Shown one piece after another: positions 37,441-47,802 of a stretch of DNA of 64,000 bases (position 1 is its first letter; each line of letters opens with the position of its first letter). The notes under the pieces were generated by a model that saw only the letters and a list, made by a program, of their open reading frames with translations, made no database searches and was not told the origin of the DNA. This stretch comes from Rhizopus arrhizus (lineage: Eukaryota; Mucoromycota; Mucoromycetes; Mucorales; Rhizopodaceae), in NCBI GenBank assembly GCA_024220505.1, contig JAKZZE010000015.1:62001-126000 (forward strand), read 5' to 3'. A program made the translations under genes and the position numbers.

Positions 37441-38141
37441 ATGTAAGCTTCCTCTTTTTTCGCTTTAGTCGATTTTAAAAATGTAATTCATCTTTAAGAG
37501 ATAATAGTGGAATTTAATATACTTATGTTCTTTAAATAGGGTCAGTTTGGTTGTCCAAAAGCGTCTTGCTGCTTCCGTCCTCAAATGTGGTAAGAGAAAG
37601 ATTTGGCTCGATCCTAATGAAGTCAACGAAATCTCCAACGCTAACTCTCGTAAGTATTAAATGTGGTCATTCAACGAACAGCTTTTAATAAACTCAATCA
37701 GGTGCCAACATTCGTAAGCTCGTCAAGGATGGTTTGATCATCCGTAAGCCCGAAATCGCTCAATCTCGCTTCCGTGTCCTTGAACGTGCCGCTGCTAAGC
37801 GCAACGGTCGTCACATGGGTTACGGTAAGAGAAAGGGTACTGCCGATGCCCGTATGTCCAGCCAAGTTATTTGGATGCGTCGTATGCGTGTCCTCCGTCG
37901 TCTCTTGGCTAAATACAGAGAAGCTGGAAAGATCGACAAGCACTTGTATCACCAACTTTACCTCAAGTCCAAGGGTAACGGTTTCAAGAACAAGCGTGTC
38001 TTGATGGAACACATTCACAAGGCTAAGGCTGAAAAGGTCCGTGCTAAGACTCTTGCTGAACAAGCTGATGTTCTCCGTGCCAAGAACAAGGCTCTCCGTG
38101 AACGTCGTGCTAATAAGAAGGCTGAAAAGGTTGAAGCTTAA
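37441..38141 (+). CDS. RPL19: Ribosomal protein eL19 (L19e), 60S subunit
   Basis: This is a structural protein of the large ribosomal subunit. Exon 1 contributes only AT of the start codon (37441-37442). Exon 2 is 37540-37649, starting with the G of ATG then GTCAGTTTG, and exon 3 is 37702-38141. The sum is 183 codons. Conserved blocks are [80 protein letters not shown] and the basic C-terminal helix. Codon use is strongly biased toward C-ending codons (CGT/CGC, AAG, CTC), unlike neighbouring genes, as expected for high expression. An intron at the very start is typical for fungal ribosomal protein genes. The gene sits between the two arms of a 566-bp inverted repeat. Confidence 0.96.
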
Positions 38142-38340
38142 ATTTTTTAATAAACAAAAAAGAAATCACGAAATCACGAATTTTTTGTTGTAAATACAAA
38201 TACTTTTTTTCCAGTGAGAGTTAAGCGGGAGTTTTTCTAATCCAGGAACACTTTAATATATTGGATTTTCGGATAAGATTTGCACATCTTAGGTATTTCT
38301 CTGCGTATACTGAATTTATTTGCGTATTTTTAAGCTTTGG

Positions 38341-39440
38341 TAGTGAGAGAAAGTGGGAAGCCGGTCGAGGAGTCTTTGCTCAAGATAGGGTGGCGGTGAA
38401 GGTGGAAGTTTGTCGTGGCATAGGTAGTCGAGCTCATGGAGGATGGTACAGATAGTAGACCATCGAAGAAACCAAGGAAGGACTGCTTGAAAGGAATGTG
38501 GTGTTTGGTGAGGTAATTTGTTCAGAAGGAAGGACGGAGAATCAACTATTGTTTCAGGCAATTGTAGTCGGCGGTGTATTTTGAGATGATGAATAAAATA
38601 GGACTTTGTAAGCGTGTGTTAAGGATGGAAGGGGCATGGCTTGGGTGCACCATCAGACAGCCATCCGAGGCACTAACGAACACAGCGACTTTGTTCTATT
38701 CTGGCCATTAGTAGCCACAAGATAGGATCCAAAGAAACAACCAGGTGACATTGAGAAAGGAGTGTAGAGTTACGTGCCGACCGGTTTTGGTTGAGGTTGT
38801 CCTGCCGGAATTGCATTTGTATTTCTCGTTATGAGCATCTGTCTAAGGTTTATGAGTGAGGTTGACATCGTTTCCATATAGAAGACTTAGAAAGCGTATA
38901 CCATTGAGACCGGATGCTTGAAATATGAATATACGGAAGGAGGCAAGAGAGTAGGGCATCATCAGGAAGGGTGAGAGAGCGCAAGAGAAATTAGGATTGA
39001 AAAATGTAATATAGTTGGTAGCTTAGCCATATGGAGCATCTCCTTAGTAGAGAATTGGGGCGAACCGCAGAAGATTCGACGTAGACACGTGTTCTGTTCA
39101 TCTTCGATTTGTGTAGTGAGGAAAGAAGTAATTTTTGTAATGGTCAAACCATACTCTAACTGAGCGCGAACTATCTGTGAATAAAAATGAGTGGAGAGAA
39201 GAGGAGCAAAGCCTTTTGAGTGTAAATCAATGGACGAGAGTTGATTCAAAGTGGAAAGGGTCTTTGTATTATTTGTATTGAGCAGTACTAAGATAGTTAT
39301 GTATCTACTAGGGAAGAAAGGGGTTCCAAGATAACAGAAAAATGATTGTGAGGGGATTGGTTCGTTATAAAATGTATAAGGGACGGGTTGTAGGGTCGGC
39401 TTCAATATGACACACTTGCTTGGGTTCTATTTGTATCCTA
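38341..39440 (-). mobile_element. LINE ORF2 C-terminal fragment; last 566 bp form the right arm of the inverted repeat
   Basis: The minus strand reads a LINE ORF2 tail: SFFCYLGTPFFPSRYITIL, HFYSQIVRAQLEYGLTITKI, IEDEQNTCLRRIFCGSP and TKEMLHMAKLPTILHF, then the same C-terminal frame as at 35,296-35,517. Small indels break the frame. The fragment stops abruptly at 38,341, 200 bases after the eL19 stop codon, and has no LINE 3' UTR. Confidence 0.85.
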
Positions 39441-39599
39441 TTGGTAACTGTGTTCTTCACAGCCTTCAGTAGGTCGATTATTTGATCTTTGTAGTTCGAT
39501 ATGTTTCATTCTCAAAATCATTGGATACCAAAACTGACTCGGCTATAGTGGTGTTAGTAGTATTGTTCTTTTCAATCTTTGTGCTTTGATTTGCTTCGG

Positions 39600-41714
39600 T
39601 ACCCGTGGAATCAGTTTCCATGGTAGATATAGATAAAATCTCTTGTATTACAGTTCTGCTTAAAAGTATCTACTGCTACTGCTTCTGGATCCAAATTCAA
39701 TGTCAATAGTGCAGTAGTTGTTTGTTGTGGCTTGCAGCGAATATATCTACCTGTAACGATCCCCACTGTTGTGATATCTGGTTGAACATAACTCTCGTAA
39801 TTGCTGATTCGTAAATTGGTCGTTTCATTCTGCTTAAGTACTCTAGATTTCTAGGATGGTTTGATAAATGGTTTGCATACTGTGATTATTGGACAGTTTC
39901 TATGTGTGTACTGCTAAATATTGAAGAATTAGTGATGTCGTATCGCCTTGAGCTCTCTTACGTTTATGGATTATTGAGATCCTTCTTTGGTCCAGAGCCC
40001 AGACGTGGCTACTAGGGGAGAGCTGATTCTACAACCTATGTTTGATGCATCTACGTGCATTATTACTTTTGGTGTCATATGTAATATCTTTTGAATTGGC
40101 AGCCTGTTCTTCTTGATGATAAACTGTTTCCACCAATCTAGTTCTTGCAGGATTGTAAAGGACAACCTGCATGTTGTTTCCCAGTTCTAATTCGATATAT
40201 TCAGCGTTTTTGATAAATCCTTTTGTATATATCTGATATGAAGTCAGACTTCGCTTATTGCCGGAATGATCGACATCATTTTCCCAAGAAGACTGGTGAT
40301 CCATCGGCATGACCTCTATGACGCGGTATTCAATTGTTTATTTTTTTCAAAAGATAGCTTGTCTTCAAACTTGATACTGTAATTTCTACCTTCGTATTGA
40401 ATTGAAAGCTTAGGGATTCTTGCTCTTTTGTCGACCTCAATATGGTTTTATTGTAATTGATAATATATTCTATATTTTGGAGGTGTGTTCTGACCTGAGT
40501 GGTTAGTATATTCATTCCTTCTTTGGATCTCTCGAATAGACAGATATCGTCTAAATAGTAAACTAGACGACGCCTCTCTTTCCGTAATGGTTCGATTGCG
40601 TACATCATGGTTCTTGAGAATACGCGAAGCGATACAGAGTCCAAATACTAAAGACTTGTATCGTTATACTGTACCTAGAGTTTCGGAGCTGAGAAAGCCC
40701 TGTGGATCTAGGTGAATTAATATTACCACATAGGCATATTTTGTCGTATTTACCTCATTAAATACTTATTATTCGTATGAGATAACTCGAATCTTATAAA
40801 AGAAATAACAGGCACCGAATACATAATATTACTTATTACATATTCTCTAAGACTCATTTACAATATTAACCGTATACAACATCTATATTGTTCAAGCTCA
40901 ATACTAAAATTGATCTTGAACTCACTTCGGTCCCTGAATAATTTCATTTCCTATATAAAGGCGTAGCTTGATTAGATGGGTTCTCTCTCGTCTTGAAATC
41001 TAAATAGGGATTACATAGAGACTCATTCACTAGTTTTCAATTACTATCTCCTTTTTATTTCTCACTTTATTATCTGCAAATATCTTATATTTCAAGTCGA
41101 TTTTGCAAATATAACCGTTTTCTTCTATTATATTTCGAAGTGCAGGTACCTCACGTCTTGAAATGCTCAATTTGAATGAAGCTATTAAGCTTTTGACAAT
41201 CTAGAATAGGTCGACACTTGTTTTTTTTTTCCTACAATGTGAAAAACTTTGAAAGGTAATTTTTGTTTTGAGAAGGTGAAATTTTGATTATTTCTCCTAC
41301 AAAGGATTTTTGAATTGCAATATTTACGTGTAGTTGGCCCTCTATGGACAACTGTTTTGCTTGAGCTCTCCAAAATATCGGCTGTTTTGCGAGCTGTATC
41401 TTGTAACCATACTGAATCACTGATGGAGGTCAACAGTGTGTTACTGATTTCCAGGAGTTGATAAATTGTTAAAGGCAACCCCCTGGGGATCCCACCTGCT
41501 GATATGTCGTAGTTCTGTGTGGATGGAGATGATAGCTGTTGAAGCTGTGTGATTGGCTGGATTATTGTTGGAGTAGTAGTCGATGGTAAGATTGAAATTT
41601 GCTGTTTCTGCTCAGGATTCCCCACTTGATGCAGATGAGTTAACCGTTATTGCTGGCTATGAGAATTGTGTATTAATTGTCATCGGTCGGGATCCTACGT
41701 CTCCCTCCAAAAAT

Positions 41715-41720
<6 letters not shown>
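39600..41720 (-). mobile_element. DIRS-like retrotransposon relic (RT and RNase H)
   Basis: The minus strand carries reverse transcriptase pieces in order: ISPSQNKNYLSKFF near 41,260, a stretch RVFSRTMMYAIEPLRKERRR then LVYYLDDICLFERSKEG (40,500-40,620), KTSYLLKKI, then an RNase H block LDWWKQFIIKKN..KVIMHVDASNIGC (40,050-40,140) and a QISQQWGSLQVDIFAASHN block near 39,770. The YLDD catalytic box and the VDAS RNase H start, together with the WG..VDxFA tail, fit DIRS/Ngaro-type elements. Multiple stops and frameshifts are present, and no tyrosine recombinase or terminal repeats were found. Confidence 0.75.
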
Positions 41721-41746
<26 letters not shown>

Positions 41747-42139
41747 CATTTCTGGATCGTTGAAAAAGTTGAAAGACTTCTTCTTCGGAGTACATTCTAG
41801 GTTGTTCATTGGTACTATCTGTTATAGTTTTGTCCACGTTGCGCGGCTTAGAAAGATATGAGAGAAAAAGAAGATTTTATTATTACTATCATTTATATAT
41901 ATGGGAAATAAAGCGTGGCTCGGAGAGCATACATCATATTAGCGGTCGGAGTGAAGGCAACTGGGATTAGTTTAGGTACAACAAGCAATAAAAAATAGGA
42001 TAAGTAGGAAAAAAACTGATACGCAAATTTAATCCGAAAAAATTTTCGTGACCTTTTTTCTCTGTATTATTTTTTATATTTCATTGGAAACTTTTGATTT
42101 ATACATTTTTTTTTTTAACTTTTTGATTCAATATCTATT

Positions 42140-43646
42140 ATGAGTGTTCAAGGTTTTTGGGGTAGGTTATGTACAAAAATTTCAATGAATGTACTTATAA
42201 CATGTTATACTTGGATAGGTCTTCAATTAGTACCAGGTAAAACTTATAGTCAAGTTGTGTCTGCTCCTTTTCGTATTACTATGGTATATATATATATTTT
42301 TTTTGATTTTTGTAAAAAAAGCCTCTTTTATATAATATTCACATTTTTTCTATTAGGCTTCTCTTGCTGCTGATGCCGAAGCTGACAAGCGTACATCTGT
42401 TTCCGTTCTTGTTGATGAGAAAGAATTTGTTCTTTGTACTTTGGTCCCCAACAAGGTAAGATAAAATATAAAAGCATAGCAACGTTTTCTGTACTTGTGC
42501 CTAAACGTTTGGGTGTGACAGATTGAGCAACAGCCTTTGGACATCACTTTTGTCGAAGGTGAAGAAGTCACTTTCTCTGCCAAGGGCCAAAATAACATCC
42601 ATCTTACTGGTAACTATGTCTTCCAAGATGATGAAGACGATGAAATGGATGCGTCTATGATTGATTCAGATGAGGAAGACAATGTGGAAGATTTCTTGAA
42701 GTAAGAAGTTTGTCATCTAAAAGAGATAAAAAATATTGACCGTTTTGCTTAGGAAACTTCCTCCTAACGCTACCAAGGAAGATATTAGTAAGTTTTTTTT
42801 TTAAAAAAAAAGGTTTAGGTTTGGGTTATTTGACTAAAAACTTGTACAGACAAGGCTTTGCTTGGATTGGAAGTTGACGAAGAAATCGAGTCCGACGAAG
42901 AAATCGAATCTGACGAAGAAATTGAATCTGACGAAGAAATTGAGTCTGAAGAAGAGGAAGAAGAGGAAGAAGAGCCTGTTCTTGTGAGCAAAAAGCGCCC
43001 AGCTGAAGAAGTCAAGGAAATCGCCTCCAAGAAGCAAAAGGCTGAAAAGAAGGAACAACCCAAGAAAGAGCAACCCAAGAAAGAACAACCCAAGAAGGAA
43101 CAACCCAAGAAGGAAAAATCTAAGAAGGAAGAATCCAAGAAGGAAGAACCCAAGAAGGAACAGCCTAAGAAGGAACAGCCTAAGAAGGAAGAATCCAAGA
43201 AGGAAGAGCCCAAGAAGAAGGAAGAACCTAAGAAGAAGGAAGAACCTAAGAAGAAAATTACCAAGTTGCCTAATGGGCTTATCATTGAAGATATTAAGAT
43301 GGGTGAAGGCGCCTCGTGTAAAAACGGTCAAAGAGTATGTATTAAATAATAAGCCTCTTGAAGATAAAAAATTAACATTGTGTATTAGGTTGGTATGCGT
43401 TACATTGGTAAGCTTACTAACGGTAAGGTTTTCGACAAAAACGTATCTGGTAAGCCCTTTTCTTTCCTTTTGGGCCGTGGCGAAGTCATCAAGGGCTGGG
43501 ATCTTGGTATTGCCGGCATGAAAGCTGGTGGTGAACGTAAATTGACCATTCCTGCTCCTTTGGCTTATGGTAAGCGCGGCGCTCCTCCTGATATTCCCAA
43601 GAATGCTACTCTTGTTTTCGACGTCAAGTTACTTTCTATGAAATAA
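42140..43646 (+). CDS. Nuclear FK506-binding protein (Fpr3/Fpr4/FKBP39 type)
   Basis: This is a peptidyl-prolyl isomerase of the nucleolus/chromatin with a nucleoplasmin-like N-terminus. Exons 42140-42161, 42219-42283, 42357-42455, 42522-42700, 42753-42787, 42850-43334 and 43389-43646 total 380 codons. The N-terminal part ([20 protein letters not shown]) matches the nucleoplasmin-like fold that fungal Fpr3/4 share. Acidic blocks follow (DDEDDEM; four SDEEIE repeats at 42,880-42,950), then lysine-rich KKEQPKKEE repeats (43,040-43,250). The FKBP domain at the C-terminus has [54 protein letters not shown] and [18 protein letters not shown], with the usual drug-binding aromatic and Ile-Trp residues present. 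The exon count is high for such a short gene. Confidence 0.96.
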
Positions 43647-44657
43647 TTGCATTTACATTTAGCTTATAAAAACAATTCATAAAATAAAGAAAGCGAAAAT
43701 CTTTCACGTTTTAACATAGAGAATTTAAATACGTTATTATTGGATTCTATTCTTTTTTTTTTTTTTTTTATTTTTGTACCAAGTCTTCAGAGAAGGAATT
43801 ATAGCAGTAGCTACAATTTTAACCCCATCAATGATGGTTTAAACGAAACATTGATGGCAGCAGTGAAGCTATAATATTTTCGACAGTTTAATCATAACAT
43901 GAGTCATGATACCAAAATCGTCTTCCATTTCAGCAACTTTGTTTTCCTTGCTGATTATTTCAAACTTATAGTAAAAGAAAATATCAATCATTAATACTTC
44001 GGTTTAAAGCATTATAAAGTCGAAGAAACATATGAGTTAAGAGCTAACAAGAGAGAAGATGGTGATGCCAATGTTGTATGATTCAAATAGCCTAGACGCC
44101 ATAGTGAGTATCAATGCACATGATTAAATGAGATTCATTTAATTAATGGGTATGCCAGAACAAAATGGCTAACAATAGCTTTAGTACCACTGTACTAGAT
44201 GAAACTTCTATAACTACCATAAGCACATTCCCTGTAGATATAGGGAGCAATATAGAGACTGTCCTTTCAGTAATTTGACAATGAGCACTCAACAAGTATT
44301 GAATGTCTTCTTAAGAACGAGAGCTGAAAGCACAATAAGAGGAATCAAATCAACGCATAGTCATGTATAACTTAGTCACATTGGGAAGAATACGGAACAT
44401 TGCCACATACTAATTTTATCCGCTGCAAGAAGAGACTAGTAAAATTGTTCATCTACAGAGAAATGCATTTTATGGAATGTATTCGTTCTCTTCACGACTT
44501 TGTTTTTTTGTAACCCCCTGAATTACTTTGTGTAGCATACATGTCAATTTTCGCATAAATTAAGTTACAAAAAATACTCCGCTTCCTCTCCGGACCGGAG
44601 AAAGCATAAATGCTACTGCATCAGTCTAAAAAATTTATTTGATTGAAAAAAATAAAT
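43647..44657. other. Intergenic, about 1 kb
   Basis: I see no gene. A T-rich run lies at 43,751-43,770. The stretch separates the 3' end of the FKBP gene from the 3' end of eL27. Confidence 0.45.
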
Positions 44658-45351
44658 TTAGAATCTAAGCTTGCTGAAGAACCACTTGTTCTTGCCAGTT
44701 TGATAACGTTCTTCAAAGAGTTTTTTAATTACCTGCAAAACACTCATTAACTCTCTATTCACTTTTTTTTAAGCAATTTGTTTCTTTACCTTCTTGGCAT
44801 CCTCACGTTGAGTAGGTTCTTTGAAGGTTTCAGAGGAGATAGTTCCCTTGATTTGCTCCAATTCCAAAGCATAACTATAAAAAATGAATTTTAATTTCTA
44901 TGTTATGTCTTTAGTTAGCTTTTTTTGCTACCGAGTGGGCATCATATGGTTGTAATTAACAATCTTGACGAAAGGCTTGACCTTAGAACGTTTGGCGACC
45001 TTCTTCTTACCCATAGACTTGGTAACTTTAAGAGGTGAGCGTTCAATGCCAGCAACGACGGCATAACCGTAAGGTCGGTCTTTAGTTCCTTCATCGTGGT
45101 CTACACATAACATTTGAGTGACATTCCAACCTTCTTTTTTTGTTCTGAATGAATCTTACTGCGAACAACGACAGCCTTTTTACCAGCATAACGGCCTTGC
45201 AAAACGACAACAACCTATACATGGGAAGAATGTGTTAAACGTCGGATTGCATATTTTTTCTCTCAAACAATAAAGATAAATTTTAATCCTTCTTTATCTG
45301 CATCCATCCATTGAAAGTACATACTTTACCAGCCTTGATGAATTTGACCAT
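44658..45351 (-). CDS. RPL27: Ribosomal protein eL27 (L27e), 60S subunit
   Basis: This is a structural protein of the large ribosomal subunit. Exons 45325-45351, 45160-45214, 44932-45100, 44790-44874 and 44658-44732 sum to 136 codons, exactly the family length. The start is ATG 45351 (MVKFIKAGK), with an intron after nine codons. Conserved blocks are [78 protein letters not shown] and the C-terminal [10 protein letters not shown]. All introns are GT..AG. Confidence 0.97.
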
Positions 45352-46345
45352 GTTGATTAATGATGTGTAAAGGAAGAGAAGGAAATCTGAGTTTTTACTA
45401 TTTCTTCCCTTCTCATGCACACTGCTATTGTTTGGTTTGGATGTAGACTTTGGACCTCTCTCAAAATCTTCGAGTTTTCTGGGTTTAAGCTGTCTTCGAA
45501 AAATAGCGATCAACTCTGTGTTTTAATTTTAAAACATCAAGTTTTACGAATAATGAAATAGCTGTAAGAATAGTACACATTCCTAGGTCCTATGGTAAAG
45601 CGCTTACACTTAAAAATGTAAGCAAGAATATATAGCTATAAGTTTATATGCTTGTATTTTCTTATTAATAATTGAGCTTGAACTAAATCACATTTTTCTG
45701 ATAAATTTAATTGTAAAAATTATAACTGATAAGAATGAATTTAGCTGTATCACCATTTACACCTTTGCTTAATTTCCCAATTTGCAAAATACATTCTTAA
45801 TTATAGTGTGCTGTGTACATATGAAAAACTAAGTGGAATGAAGCCCTTGGTATCATATAGCTGGCACAATCGCAGCAGAAAGAGCCCTTGTGTGGCTCTG
45901 TCAAATTATCAAGTACATTTGCCACATTCTGCCACAAGAGTAAAAGTAATATACCAATAGAGCCTCAAAATTCATTTCATCCGAACCTATGCGTACCTTT
46001 CATTCCCTCTATAACTTCTTTACAACTAACTGTCGTCTTTTACATCAAGATTCTCTCCTTCGACTTCTTCACTATCTCCTTCTTTTACAACAACCTCATT
46101 CTCTTTTGTATTTTCTTCATTGCAAAGATTGTGATAGCTTGACTTTAAATTGAAATAATAAATAAAGAATAAAGAGAGTACTTTGATAGTTTTCTTTATT
46201 CAGAAATTTGTTATGCTGTTTTTCAGCGTTCGTGATAGCTTGACATTTATGTTTTTTCTAGCATTGACTATTATATCTATTGTAATCTTGTTGGGGTATT
46301 ATTCTTGGTATTGTCTTGAAAAAAAAAAAAAAAAAAAAAAAAAAC
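45352..46345. other. Intergenic with eL27 upstream region and poly-A
   Basis: There is no convincing gene. A plus-strand frame at 45,888-46,142 is open for 84 codons, but it is hydrophobic and low-complexity and I do not accept it as a gene. A run of about 26 A lies at 46,319-46,344 directly beside the transposase relic. Confidence 0.4.
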
Positions 46346-47453
46346 GTGCTGGTAATTCCTTATTTAAGTGCCTTGGGCTTAGGATATGTTCACTTCTTGA
46401 CATTAGGTATATTTTTTAATATAAGGACTTTGAAGACCTGTGGATATTATTTAGTGGCAGCGCAGGCCTATGGTTATTGTAGTGATAAGAATATAATCTG
46501 TATTAGCCTTTTCCTGTTTTTACAGTCTTGGATGTTTTGGGAACCTTTCTTTTCTTATATACATCCAGATTTCTCTTGGATATGTCGATAATACCAGAAC
46601 TACTTATACATCCCATGATAGTAATACTTGTATCCTTTTGAGTTGGAGGCTTAACCTTGGCAGGTTTATTTTTAGAGCTCAAGCTCTATTTCTCATGATA
46701 TGCAGATTGAAACCTGTTTCATCTATAAAAACACAATTCTCCTGGTAATCAACATTATTCTCTTTACATTTTTCAATATACAACTTTCTTTTTCGAATTG
46801 TCGTATCAGAATCTCGTTTCTCACAAAGAATCTTAGCTCTCTTCAAATATAAATTACATTTCGTTCTTATATGTTTATAAACTGCATTAACTGAGATTTT
46901 TAACCCTGGGAAAGCTTGACATAGCTCGTCATAGGCTAGATCCACAGTTGATGCAACATTTGAATCAATGTATTTGATCAAGAACTGAGTATGTTCTTCA
47001 ATCAAGATAGGTGATCTTCCACAGTTGTCTTGTTTTGACCTTTTTTTTGAACCCAGGAAGCTCTTTACCGCCACTCTCGTTAAATTCATTCCAAATTCTA
47101 TAGGCTGTGCTACGAGGAATACTTGCTTTCTTTGCAGCTTTGGGTACAAGATAACTCTCTTCTTGCAAACTATGAATGAAGCCAATAATTTGAGCGTGAG
47201 AGTAGCTTTTGTACCTTATTTGAACTAGCTGAAAGTCTTCCTCTTCAAGCATCAAGTTGATGAGGTTGTCTTCCATTTCTTCTAACTCATCGTCAGCCAT
47301 GCTATCTTTAGTGACAACATTCATTACACTATAATGAACATGACCATAATTTATGTCTTGTATTTCTTCTCTTTCTGTCATTTCTTCATTAGAAGTAGTA
47401 TATTCATCTAAAGATTGTTTTTGCTGATTTAATTGATAGGGAATAAATAACAT
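46346..47453 (-). pseudogene. Tc1-like transposase, broken
   Basis: The plausible start is the ATG at 47453 (MLFIPYQLNQQKQ). An acidic N-terminus is followed by a DNA-binding helix-turn-helix region (SHAQIIGFIHSLQEESYLVP, AAKKASIPRSTAYRIWNEF). The frame shifts at an A run near 47,040-47,050 and continues as KRSKQDNCGRSPILIEEHTQ, then SVNAVYKHIRTKCNLYLKRA and the first catalytic aspartate in ENCVFIDETGFNLHIMRN. A TGA stop at 46,677-46,679 probably replaces a Trp. Beyond it KPAKVKPPTQKDTSITIMGC continues, then the reading decays to the A run at 46,344. The LNPIE-type end is lost, so it is not functional. Confidence 0.8.
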
Positions 47454-47802
47454 TGCTCGTTAAATTAACACTATTTCGTAAAATTGTGAAAGAAAAGAAA
47501 AACAGTATTAATTAGGGATCTCAAATGATTTAAAAATAGCCTTGGCACTTTATTAATCTGTCTTGTGCTTGTTCCTATAACGTACCAAGATTTTCTTAAA
47601 TTGTTCCAACCAATTTTTTATTCATCTTAAATTAATTCACTGAAAAAAAGTACGTCTAAATGTTCATTCAAAACAGAATATTTGAAACACTGTTTCTCTC
47701 AGCTACTTGAAGTCACAATGGCAGTCTCAAATTGCGAAATCATTATTGGTGTTTACAGTAAATTGTATGGCTCTTTCTTTTTCTTTCTTCTTAAAAAAGA
47801 AA
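47454..47802. promoter_or_regulatory. Upstream region of the Ssd1-like gene with an overlapping upstream ORF
   Basis: This is the 349-base spacer between divergently placed genes. An upstream ATG at 47718 opens a 32-codon frame (MAVSNCEIIIGVYSK...) that ends at 47,816, inside the main gene and out of frame with its ATG at 47803. If transcribed, it would be expected to lower translation of the main frame. Confidence 0.35.

Noticed and set aside
42815..43331. Minus-strand frames rich in [15 protein letters not shown] repeats
   Set aside because: These are antisense shadows of the acidic and lysine-rich repeats of the FKBP gene.
45888..46142. 84-codon plus-strand frame as a membrane protein gene
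   Set aside because: It is low-complexity F/I/S-rich composition typical of AT-rich DNA, with no splice context and no family match.
46183..46591. Overlapping plus-strand frames spanning an A run
   Set aside because: They lie antisense to the transposase relic and run through a homopolymer that yields poly-lysine. They are shadows, not genes.
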